A stretch of DNA of 64,000 nt, from NCBI RefSeq assembly GCF_024139115.2, contig NC_085139.1:140064097-140128096 (forward strand), in the 5' to 3' direction. The notes beneath the pieces were generated by a model that was given only the letters and a program-made list of their open reading frames with translations, searched no databases and was not told where the DNA came from. Below, piece by piece: positions 46,224-56,100 of the stretch (its first letter is position 1; each line of letters opens with the position of its first letter). A program made the position numbers and the translations under genes. The stretch comes from Armigeres subalbatus. Lineage: Eukaryota > Arthropoda > Insecta > Diptera > Culicidae.

Positions 46224-48700
46224 ATTAATTAACTGAGATATTATTAGAATCAGACGAATGTGAAGAAAGTACTGAATATTCTGGCAAATATTATTTTCGT
46301 GACTAATATTAAATAAATCACAATAAAGACAATTTCATTTAGACGGGAAAAAATACATGATTTTACTGAACCATCATGTCATAATTAGTCCTTTCTAAGA
46401 TTATCGAACAGAATCTTGTGACTAGATTGGGTGATACTTGCTTGAAAGTGAAAAATCATACTAATAAAGTTAAATAATGTATGTCTATAGAGAGCTTTAC
46501 AATATTAGTTCTGCTATTTCTGTAATTTTGTTTTATTTCTCATAACACTGAGCAGTAAATCAAGTCAGTCAATAATTACCTCCATTTGTTCATTTGCTAG
46601 TAGACCGTACCCTAATTACGAATGAACCAATAATTAGTTTACGGCTCCCAATGGGTGGGTAGCCTTTTGCTGTATCAATAAATTGTGGCAAACTGTTGTG
46701 TATTTAAGCTATTGATAAATAGTAGTGGTGCACATGTAGATGACAAAGAGGTATTGTAATGATCAACATCGGTTAAGATGCGATAGGTGTTCCACGGCCT
46801 TCTCTGGTGTATTGTTAAATTGCTTACCGATGGGCGACTTGAGTAAAGGTCTTTGAATTTATTGAATTGGATGAGTCCAGCCTCATCCACCTTTATTTGC
46901 TACCTTCCCAGGCGTCTCATAACAGAGTTGCTTTTTACCCGTTTTCAAAATAAAGGATAATATGTTGAGAAGGATATGGCTCTTTAGATTTTTCGATGTG
47001 TTGCACAGAATTAATTCGAATATTGAAATAATCAACAACATTGTTACTAGACTTCAAATATTTCGTGTCGGGTGTTAGAAAAAGGGAAAACAGACCATTA
47101 TTCTAAATAGGACACTTAGAAACAAAGTCTACGTTCACCAAAATTCTTATGCCCTGAATTTAATTTCAAATGAATCGCAGAAATATACCAATGCTAACTC
47201 TCATTGGTATTGTTTCAGAAAATTGCAAACGAATTCTAGGTTTTCTATTGATTGATTTGTTGCCTCAATCATACTTCCTTTCTATAATTTATGAAAAAAT
47301 TAAGTTACAGAAGTAGCATTGTTCGTACATAATCGTCAGTCATTGATTAGAAATGTTACCAACTTACATTGATAATCACTCAGCTCAAACCAAGAAAAAT
47401 GCACTGCCATCAATCGTGAGACTAGCGCAACTCCCAACCAGATGACAGGGGAAATTTTTGATTGAAATGTGATTGGCCACAGTACAGCTGCGTCGTGTTA
47501 TTGCTTGTTTGCAGCTCACCGCATGAACCTCACGACGGACTGTTTTGACGGTTTTAGCTGTCTGTCGCACCAGAAGCGTGGTAGGTTGTAGTCTGATGGT
47601 GCGCTTTCCAGCAGCTGAGTGGCATTCTCGGTGTGCACTTTGCACCACGACTTTGGCGACGTCCCAACATGGCAGGACGACAGGAATTTAGCACGAGAAT
47701 CATTAAAAATAATTGCTCACACTAACAATCCCTGTGTACAATGCTTATACTGACCATTCGGAGGAGGTCGATCTTACAAGAGTCGGACGGAACAAAAAGA
47801 ATGCAACCGGTGAAATCGATTTGAACTACTGTCCCGCACGCCGCGTTGATAAGTGCTTTAAACACGACCGTCATGTAGGGAAAAGTTCGTTTAGTTAGTC
47901 GGTAGTCAGAGTAACAAACGAGCCATCCATAAAAACGGTTAATTTAGTAAAGGGAAAAGTGAAGGTCGTTGTTTCCGGGATTAGTCTAATTGATTTCACC
48001 ACCGCCGCCTGCGGCCATCGGCGGCACTGATGAGATTTGAATATTTCAGCTATATAGACGTCTACACCGGCACGCATAACATTGCGAGGCATATCATTTT
48101 CACGGGATGCATGCTTGGGATGATGGATGTTGGCCATTCATCAAGCCACAAGTAATGTGCTAATGAGAAAACTTGATGAAAAGCACATCTTATTCGCGAG
48201 TTAGGAGTAGAAACAGTTACTAGCTGATAATAGTCATCGTTTTTTGCTACCTTAGATATCGGACCATGTTTTTGAAATATTGTATAAATCGTCACGTCCC
48301 ACAAAGCCTCCCGTCCTACTTGTTGATAACAATTCTAAAAAATAGCAGAACAATATGAGCAATTCCGCTTTGTTTTCGAGTTTGATCAATACGGTTACAT
48401 GGGCCCTGAAGCAGTAACAGTACGACGCAGTACAACTGTTGATTGTTGCTGTTTATTGACGTAGGACTTACGTCTCTCTTTACTATACCGGGTGTCATTT
48501 CAAAATATACAAATCGACCGCGTTACGCTGTGATGAAAGATTTTAAACCTTAATAGCGTTCGTCTCAGTGGACGAATTTCTGCGGGAAGCCCCTCAATCG
48601 ACAGATTTCAAGTATGCCTTTCATGTCCATGCTTGATAAGACCCGAAAAACTTGTTTCAATAGGCATGAAACTGTTTTCAATGAAAAACATTGAGATCAA
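46224..48700. other. Apparently unique sequence, no confident gene
   Basis: Low in recognisable repeats compared with the rest of the window. A minus-strand frame at 47385-47648 is GC-richer and meets GCG|GTGAGC, a donor-like site, but begins with GTG, not ATG, and no domain is visible. The + 47713-47898 frame is not recognised either. This is the most gene-like background in which to look for regulatory DNA of the promoter cluster downstream. Confidence 0.4.
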
Positions 48701-48707
48701 GGGAACC

Positions 48708-48743
48708 TATAAATATGGGTACCGCATAATTCTTGCATCATTC
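48708..48743 (+). promoter_or_regulatory. Core promoter 1 (TATA + initiator)
   Basis: TATAAATA at 48708-48715 is followed by TCATTC at 48738-48743, a match to the insect initiator TCAKTY. The initiator A (48740) lies 32 bp from the start of the TATA box, which is canonical spacing. A second, similar pair lies exactly 100 bp downstream. Confidence 0.45.
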
Positions 48744-48808
48744 CATTACCACGTTCTGATTGGTGCAGACACCAGCGAATGAGCAGCCGCTGGGTCTGCC
48801 GTAAAGCC

Positions 48809-48868
48809 ATAAAATAGCGCAACGCGATTTTTTCCTTTCATTCTGACCGGGACAAGCGAAGCAACCGC
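48809..48868 (+). promoter_or_regulatory. Core promoter 2 (TATA + Inr + MTE-like)
   Basis: ATAAAATA at 48809-48816 and TCATTC at 48838-48843 place the initiator A (48840) 31 bp after the TATA start. At +18 the sequence CGAAGCAACCGC matches the motif ten element at about 9 of 12 positions. ATTGG (about 48757), an inverted CCAAT box, lies upstream. A short ORF begins 66 bp downstream of the start site. No transcript evidence is available here. Confidence 0.5.
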
Positions 48869-48906
48869 ATCATCGATTAAACAGCACTCACACCTTTTAG
48901 CAGGGA

Positions 48907-49047
48907 ATGAAGTCTGCACCGATCGCTTTTTCGGCTCGACACCATCGAAGCCACCATCATCAGCCGAAACCTAGCCAGTACAGCAGCAGTCCACCCTACA
49001 GACCCGACAAAGCAGCAATGCTGAGCAGATACCGTCAGCAGCAGTAG
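48907..49047 (+). CDS. Small ORF downstream of core promoter 2
   Basis: The ATG at 48907 opens 46 codons ending at TAG 49045-49047. The product is rich in His, Ser, Pro and Gln, with an R-H-H-R-S-H-H-H cluster and a Q-Q-Q end. It has no signal peptide, no transmembrane segment and no recognised domain. Its only real support is the position: about 66 bases after a well-formed TATA/Inr/MTE promoter and the first ATG from that start. It could be a leader ORF, the start of a longer spliced gene, or chance. Confidence 0.25.
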   Translation: MKSAPIAFSARHHRSHHHQPKPSQYSSSPPYRPDKAAMLSRYRQQQ

Positions 49048-50110
49048 AGTCGAGCCGAGACCGGCCGGCATCGGTGATGAGCCGAGATAGACTGAAGAAA
49101 AGCCACATGATGCAGCATGTATGTCCAAAAAACAAACGAATCTTCAGAGAGCCAATAATAGAGATCAATATCAAAGCTTTCAATACCCTTCGGGATAGAA
49201 ATTGCAGGGTTGTTACGGAGATCCTGAAATATTTTCCGCGCCGACTAAAATCAAATCCACGCCATTTCCGCGCGACATGAAAATCCATTCCGCGCCAAAT
49301 CCGCGCGACCCAAAACTAAATTCTAAGCAAATACACGTTAAATATCAATGTTAAATATTACGCTAAATATTACCACAATTTAGTGAACGTCTTTTTTCGA
49401 GTTCGTTTTTATAATATTACTGATTTTAAGTATATGTTTTAACTTCAACGTTACACATGTTTGTACAAAATTGAAAATAGGATTAAGGAAAAAGCAGTTG
49501 ATATAACAACTCATCTAGATGGTCCTTCTTGGAATTTCTGAAGAAGTCGCTCCAAAATTGTCTGCGGGTGTTTTTCCGAGAAGGTTCCCCGGAAAGTTAT
49601 GCTGAATTTATTTTTTTCATAATTTTTTGTGAATTCCTCAAAAACAACATGCAGGAAATTTTCGGAAACTGTATGTGGACACCCCTAATTAATTCCTACA
49701 GAAATCGCTTGGGAAATTCTAACAGAAATTGGTTGGTGACTTCCTGCTGAAAAACTTCCGGAAAATCTGTTGTTAAATTTTCAGGATTTTTCACAGAAAT
49801 TCTTGTGATCATAGCTAAATAAACTTCGAAGGAAATCGCAACGTGAATTCTTGCGGGAATTTCTCGGGAATCTCTGCAAAAACTCTTCCGGGAAAACATT
49901 TTCAAAAATTTTCAACAAATTTTTTTTCCAAAATCAACTTCAAAAACAATTTTACCAATTCTAAATCTTATCACCCGAAATCCCATGTCCGGGTGTTTCC
50001 TTCCTTCTACTACTAACAATGTTGTCTCAGAAAAGAACACGTACTTCCCACCTGAACTGCAATTCTAAGCTCGCTTGCCCGGCTTATTGGCCTGTATCAA
50101 GCGAAAAGTC
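49048..50110. other. No confident gene; CCGCGC motif cluster
   Basis: Around 49225-49310, [TA]TTCCGCGC / ATCCGCGCGAC words occur five times within 90 bases, a striking CpG cluster in AT-rich DNA. From 49520 to 49905 loosely repeated AAATT[CT]C[CT]-type words resemble the decayed satellite of 31-32 kb. Frames + 49529-49750 and - 49696-49905 follow these repeats. Confidence 0.45.
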
Positions 50111-50122
50111 CCGTTAGGAAAT

Positions 50123-50271
50123 AGACGCCAGCAGCGAGCAACAAGCGTAAAAAAGAAGAAGCCCTTCTCGAACGCGTTGATGATGATGACGCTTTGGCTG
50201 ACAAAGAAGCGGGATACAAGACACTAGCTGATTGGCCCACCAATTGGGAAGCAGAGAAGATTCAAAATTAG
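50123..50271 (+). other. Acidic/lysine-rich open frame of unknown origin
   Basis: A 49-codon frame without an ATG (preceded by TAG, ended by TAG at 50269-50271) reads K-R-K-K-E-E-A-L-L-E-R-V-D-D-D-D-A-L-A-D-K-E-A and ends W-P-T-N-W-E-A-E-K-I-Q-N. The composition is protein-like and codon use is even, which could mark the C-terminal exon or a processed remnant of a gene. It ends just upstream of a TATA box. I do not recognise it, and chance is possible. Confidence 0.25.
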
Positions 50272-50316
50272 GTAGGTATAAAAGAAAAGTGCATTCGCTC
50301 GCAGAGCATTCAGTCT
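50231..50316 (+). promoter_or_regulatory. Promoter candidate with CCAAT pair, TATA, Inr
   Basis: ATTGGCCCACCAATTGG (50231-50247) contains CCAAT boxes in both orientations. TATAAAAG lies at 50277-50284 and TCAGTC, a perfect insect initiator, at 50310-50315. Spacing from the TATA start to the initiator A is 35 bp, slightly long. The architecture recalls histone-type promoters, but no histone coding sequence follows. Confidence 0.4.
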
Positions 50317-50346
50317 TTTTTATACTATCACTAGAAATTCGCGGTT

Positions 50347-50400
50347 TTTTTTTGTCTTTATTTAGGAGACTTGCAGCCCGAGGCTGGCTCGTCTCCGCTG
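50347..50400 (-). mobile_element. 54-bp truncated retroelement tail
   Basis: ATTCGCGGTT occurs at 50337-50346 and 50401-50410. Between them lies a T-run, then TTTATTTAGGAGACTTGCAGCC and GGCTCGTCTCC-like retroelement 3' sequence in minus orientation. This is an extremely 5'-truncated insertion that split the leader downstream of the promoter candidate. Confidence 0.75.
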
Positions 50401-50410
50401 ATTCGCGGTT

Positions 50411-51577
50411 ATTTTAAAAGATCTTTTTTTTTATTTTTTGCACTTAGCCGAAGCAAACAGCCTTTTTCAAGGCTCTAAGAGTTAAAAATAATGTTCTCCT
50501 TCAGTCGCTATCGCACGGATTAGGAGGCCCTTCAGTGGAAGGGCTGAGATGCAGTCTACATCCCCTGCTGAGCCAACTTGTGGCTTATTTCAGGCAGTCC
50601 TTCAGTGGGAAGGTTGCCACTGTCGAGGCTACTATTCCGTGACCGGACAGATACTTCCTGAATTTTTTTGGATGATTCTCGTTCGAGGTAGATTTAATTT
50701 CTGTGTCGGTTTGATGAGAAGATTTTGCCAAGGAATGGTATGTAACGCCGATTATTTATCCAAAATAGTTGATGTGAGAAATTTGGACATATTATGTATC
50801 TTAAAGGCATGGTCAAGTTTAATCCTACATCCACTTAGCGGTTATGTCACAGACATTACCCACCTATTCGTTTTTTATTCATTATTAGAGTTATTTTTTA
50901 TCTTTATTGATGTTGTTATCTGTTCTGACAGGAAAAACAAGCAGAGCTTGTTAAAAAAACAGCATCTTTTTTATGTCATGATCGCCGGGGTAACATTGAT
51001 TAGTTTAACCATTTTCAAGAAATGAATAAATGATTATTTTCTGTTACATAATACAAGTACTTATTGTTAGTTAGGTATTTTAATCTTGACTAAACTTGCT
51101 GCTGAATGATATAACTTTCGGATGAATTTGCATTTATTTTTCACCAAAATTTGAAAACTAAAATCAACATTAATTTTTGAACTCATAGCAAGCAGCCAAA
51201 AAAGCACTCAAAACAGGTATAATAACAAAAAAAAGCTCGTACCTATAGTTATGTGATAAATAATCTTATTTTCTTGGTTGATACATAGTTTTTGTTCCGA
51301 AATTTCAATTTGTATTGTTGAAAAACCAAAAAAAAATCCACTAGCGGTGATGATGCCGAAACTCGAAACAGTCGACGCACATTGCACATCGCCGTAAGAG
51401 ATTCCAACTATGATTGCCTACCTTAAGGCGTTTGTTGACGCTTGCTCTATAGATAAATGATCAGAGTTTGCAGAAAACGCTCTCAATTGATAACGAACAA
51501 CGATAAAAGAATCAAAACAAGCCATGATAACCCCAGACAGAAGTTATGATTTTTGCGCATTCTTTTATGCTGCGTGC
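50411..51577 (+). other. Unassigned; histone-like stem-loop and a 158-codon frame
   Basis: AGCCTT-TTTC-AAGGCT at 50459-50474 is a 6-bp stem with a 4-base loop, the geometry of the metazoan histone mRNA 3' stem-loop, though the first stem pair differs from consensus. A second dyad, GCCCTTCAGTGGAAGGGC, sits at 50527-50544. The + 50549-51025 frame (158 codons) has two hydrophobic segments near its end, no recognised domain and a doubtful start. At 51338 a copy of the CCACTAGCGGTGATGATGCC motif occurs. No function assigned. Confidence 0.3.
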
Positions 51578-52119
51578 CAGTGTTGTCCTACACTCAAGCT
51601 CAAGGCGAAAAATTCTGCTCTTTGATTTTACTCCATCTAAACGATTTTATAGTCTCAACTGAGTAAGTTCAATTAATAGAAGAATATGGGGCGATTCAAA
51701 TATGACGTCCACTACTTTTGGGGATTTTTAGACCCCCCCTCTGTCATGCTTTTTTGTATACCTAGTACATGTACTGTCACAAAATCTTAGACCCCTCCCC
51801 CCCTAAAACCTGTGACATCATTTTTGAACGACCCCTATTTGGATTTTCTAAATGTCATGGCCATTTGTCAAAAAACTGCACTCCAGAGCCACAGGGGCGC
51901 GCGCGCTGAAAATACACTCCGGTGAAAACACTCCAGTGTATTTTCAGTGCGCGCGCTCCTGTGGCTCTGGAGTGCATTTTTTTTGACAGTTTGCCATGAC
52001 ATTTAGAAAATTCAAAAATCCTTCTATTAGTGGAACTTACTTAGTTGAGACTATAAAACCGTTTAGATGGAGTAAAATCAAAGAGCAGAATTTTTTGCCC
52101 TGAGTGTAGGACAACACTG
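51578..52119. mobile_element. Palindromic hAT-type element (split by a MITE)
   Basis: The ends CAGTGTTGTCCTACACT and their complement are perfect inverted repeats. Without the nested MITE the two arms are complementary over ~190 bp, up to a centre near 51935 flanked by GTGCGCGCGC-type repeats. The flanks CTGCGTGC (51570-51577) and CCGCGTGC (52120-52127) match at 7 of 8. CAGTGTTG-type ends and an 8-bp duplication fit hAT. Non-coding. Confidence 0.85.
51687..51835. mobile_element. TA-target MITE nested in the palindrome (149 bp)
   Basis: The inverted ends TGGGGCGATTCAAATATGACG and (complement) GGGGTCGTTCAAAAATGA are imperfect, and TA flanks both sides (51685-51686 and 51836-51837). The uninterrupted right arm of the host palindrome reads (reversed) AATAGAAGGATTTTTGAATT, aligning base for base once the insert and one TA are removed. 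This end sequence is widespread in insect genomes. Confidence 0.88.
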
Positions 52120-52631
52120 CCGCGTGCCATTGACCTCCGCATATCGTTTTTATCCACGTTCTCCTGCGCTTCAGCTATCACACTCTCTTCGTGTTCTTTT
52201 TTTTCTGCGGTGGATTCGTTTCCTTCTGCCCTTGTTACACTGTACCGCCAACACTGTACAGAATAACATACGTTGTTATAATTTAGATACGTCCTAAAAT
52301 CCTGGCAGTTAGCAATAAACGACTGAAACCATTGAAAATTTAGATTAATGTCTGTGATCCGTTACCTTTGCTGAAAGCTGTAAAGATATTCGATAATCAT
52401 AAGAATTCCACGATGTATGTCATACTTCTTGAAAATCTTTTAAAAATCTTGGATAAGCAATATTTGTCCTGAAAATCGTGGAAAATTGTTCCAATTATGT
52501 GAATAGTCTGTCAGCAAAAATATTTTCAACTTCTGATCATTTTTAGAATTGATTATATTGTCGTAGAGTTTTCTTCACCTTTCAGTAGGTACCCAACTAA
52601 CCATCCTTTCCCTTTCAGCATTCGCAAAGAC

Positions 52632-52919
52632 TTCTTCTTCTTATTGGCATAACAACCCCCACTGGGACTTTGCCACCTCGCTGCTTAGTGTTCATTCAGC
52701 ACCTCCACAGTTATTACCCGGAGGTTTCTAGGCCAAGTTACCATTTTGCATTTGTATATCATGAGGGTTACACGATGGTACTCTTATGCCCACGAAAGCT
52801 CAGAAAATTACCTGCACGAAAATTTCTACACCGGACCGGGAATCCAACTCAGGCATGGTCTTCAATGTGGTCTTGCTTTACAGCCGCGCATCTTACCGCT
52901 AGGGTAAGGAGGCCTCCAA
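52632..52919 (-). mobile_element. Feilai-type SINE
   Basis: On the minus strand it has a head (GGCCTCCTTACCCTAGCGG), a damaged B-box (GAGTTGGATTCCCGG), the Feilai body and an AAGAAGAAG tail. It is flanked by CGCAAAGAC at 52623-52631 and 52920-52928. The B-box change suggests it is transcriptionally dead. Confidence 0.9.
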
Positions 52920-53123
52920 CGCAAAGACGTGGTCAGGATAGATCTCGACTGTTGAAGAGTGCCTTCCCGAGCAAAGTCTGAAAACATAATGAGAACATAA
53001 AGATAAAATATTTTGATTTTGACATCGAATTGAAATCATAATTGGTTTTCAAATATGAATCGTCATGATTGATTCCATATGTTGATCTTTTTTTGCTGTA
53101 GTTTCCTAAATTGTGTTATATGA

Positions 53124-56100
53124 CAGCGGTTCTCAACATTTTTCTTGGGAGGTACCCCTTTGATCTTTTGCGTTAAATGAGGTACCCCCTATTTTTATCA
53201 TCTTAATGAAAATAATTGTAACTAATATATATGATAAACGGTCTTGAACATTCTTGAGGAGGAGGCTTCCGAGCTTCTTTAAAGGAGGCTTCCGAGCCTC
53301 TTGAAAGGAGGCTTGCGAGCCTCTTGAAAGGAGGCTTCCGAGCCTCTTGAAAGGAGGCTTCCGAGCCTCTTGAAAGGAGGCTTGAGGCCTCTTGAAGGGA
53401 GGCTTCCGAGCCTCTTGAAGGAGGCTTCAGGCCTCTTGAAAGGAGGCTTCCAGACCTCTTGAAAGGAGGCTTTGAGCTTCTTGAAAGGAGGCCTCTGAGC
53501 CTCTTGAAAGGAGGCTTCCAGGCCTCTTGAAAGGAGGCTTCTGAGCCTCTTGAAAGGAGGCTTCCGAGCCTCTTGAAAGGAGGCTTCCTGAGCCTCTTGA
53601 AAGGAGGCTTCTGAGCCTCTTGAAAGGAGGCTTCCAGGCCTCTTGAAAGGAGGCTTCTGAGCCTCTTGAAAGGAGGCTTCTGAGCCTCTTGAAAGGAGGC
53701 TTGAGCCTCTTGAAAGGAGGCTTCCTGAGCCTCTTGAAAGGAGGCTTTGAGCCTCTTGAAAGGAGGCTTCCAGGCCTCTTGAAGGAGGCTTTCAGGCCTC
53801 TTGAAAGGAGGCTTTGAGCCTCTTGAAAGGAGGCTTCTGAGCCTCTTGAAAGGAGGCTTCCAGGCCTCTTGAAAGGAGGCTCTGAGCCTCTTGAAAGGAG
53901 GCTTCCGAGCCTCTTGAAGGAGGCTTCCTGAGCCTCTTGAAAGGAGGCTTCCTGAGCCTCTTGGAAGGAGGCTTCTGAGCCTCTTGAAAGGAGGCTTCCA
54001 GGCCTCTTGAAAGGAGGCTTGAGTCTTGAAAGGAGGCTTCCAGGCCTCTTGAAAGGAGGCTTCCAGAGCCTCTTGAAAGGAGGCTTCCGAGCCTCTTGAA
54101 AGGAGGCTTCCGAGCCTCTTGAAAGGAGGCTTGAGCCTCTTGAAAGGAGGCTTCTGAGCCTCTTGAAAGGAGGCTCTGAGCCTCTTGAAAGGAGGCCTGA
54201 GCCTCTTGAAAGGAGGCTTCCGAGTTCTTGAAAGGAGGCTTGAGCCTCTTGAAAGGAGGCTTCCAGGCCTCTTGAAAGGAGGGAGGAGGCTCTTGAAAGG
54301 AGGCCTGAGCCTCTTGAAAGGAGGCTTCTGAGCCTCTTGAAAGGAGGCTTCTGAGCCTCTTGAAAGGAGGCTGAGGCCTCTTGAAGGAGGCTTCCTGAGC
54401 CTCTTGAAGGAGGCTTCCGAGCCTCTTGAAAGGAGGCTCTGAGCCTCTTGAAGGAGGCTTCCTGAGCCTCTTGAAAGGAGGCTTCCAGGCCTCTTGAAAG
54501 GAGGCTTCGAGCCTCTTGAAAGGAGGCTTCCTGAGCCTCTTGAAGGAGGCTTGAGCCTCTTGAAAGGAGGCTTCCGAGCCTCTTGAAAGGAGGCTTCTGA
54601 GCCTCTTGAAGGAGGCTTCTGAGCCTCTTGAAAGGAGGCTTCCGAGCCTCTTGAAAGGAGGCTCTGAGCCTCTTGAAAGGAGGCTTCCGAGCCTCTTGAA
54701 AGGAGGCTTCCGAGCCTCTTGAAGGAGGCTTCCGAGCCTCTTGAAAGGAGGCTTTCGAGCCTCTTGAAAGGAGGCTTCCGAGCCTCTTGAAAGGAGGCTT
54801 CCGAGCCTCTTGAAAGGAGGCTTCCGAGCCTCTTGAAAGGAGGCTTCCGAGCCTCTTGAAGGAGGCTTCCGAGCCTCTTGAAAGGAGGCTTCCGGAGCCT
54901 CTTGAAAGGAGGCTGGAGTCTTGAAAGGAGGCTTCCAGCCTCTTGAAAGGAGGCTTGGAGCCTCTTGAAAGGAGGCTTCTGAGCCCTCTTGAAAGGAGGC
55001 TTCCAGGCCTCTTGAAAGGAGGCTTCTGAGCTTCTTGAAAGGAGGCTTCCGGGCCTCTTGAAAGGAGGCTCTGAGCCTCTTGAAAGGGGCTGAGGCCTCT
55101 TGAAAGGAGGCTTCCGAGCCTCTTGAAAGGAGGCTTCCAGGCCTCTTGAAGGAGGCTTCCAGGCCTCTTGAAAGGAGGCTTCCAGGCCTCTTGAAAGGAG
55201 GCTTCCAGAGCCTCTTGAAAGGAGGCTCTGAGCCTCTTGAAAGGAGGCTTCCAGGCCTCTTGAAAGGAGGCCTGAGCCTCTTGAAAGGAGGCTTCCGAGC
55301 CTCTTGAAAGGAGGCTTCCGAGCCTCTTGAAAGGAGGCTTCCAGGCCTCTTGAAAGGAGGCTTCTGAGCCTCTTGAAGGAGGCTTCAGGCCTGAGCCTCT
55401 TGAAAGGAGGCTTCCGGAGCCTCTTGAAAGGAGGCTCTGAGCCTCTTGAAAGGAGGCTTCCTGGAGAGCCTCTCTTGAAAGGAGGCTTCCGGGCCTCTTG
55501 AAAGGAGGCTTGAGCCTCTTGAAAGGAGGCTTCCAGGCCTCTTGAAAGGAGGCCTGAGCTCTTGAAAGGAGGCTTCCAGGCCTCTTGAAAGGAGGCTTCC
55601 GAGCCTCTTGAAAGGAGGCTTCCTGAGCCTCTTGAAAGGAGGCTTCCGAGCTCTTGAAAGGAGGCTTCCGAGCCTCTTGAAAGGAGGCTCTGAGCCTCTT
55701 GAAAGGAGGCTTCCTGAGCCTCTTGAAGGAGGCTTCCAGGCCTCTTGAAAGGAGGCCTGAGCCTCTTGAAAGGAGGCTTCCGAGCCTCTTGAAAGGAGGC
55801 TTCCAGAGCCTCTTGAAGGAGGCTTCCAGAGCCTCTTGAAGGAGGCTTCTGAGCCTCTTGAAAGGAGGCTTCCTGAGCCTCTTGAAAGGAGGCTTCCGAG
55901 GCCTCTTGAAAGGAGGCCTGAGCCTCTTGAAGGAGGCTTCTGAGCCTCTTGAAAGGAGGCTTCCTGAGCCTCTTGAAGGAGGCTTCCAGGCCTCTTGAAA
56001 GGAGGCTTCCAGAGCCTCTTGAAAGGAGGCTTCCAGAGTCTCTTGAAGGAGGCTTCTGAGCCTCTTGAAAGGAGGCTCTGAGCCTCTTGAAGGAGGCTTC

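Noticed and set aside
47385..47648. GC-richer minus frame with a possible GTGAGC donor
   Set aside because: It would start with GTG; the nearby ATG frame stops early, and no domain is visible.
50549..51025. 158-codon plus frame with two hydrophobic segments
   Set aside because: Not accepted as a gene: doubtful start, A/T-driven composition at the end and no known domain. Left as unassigned.
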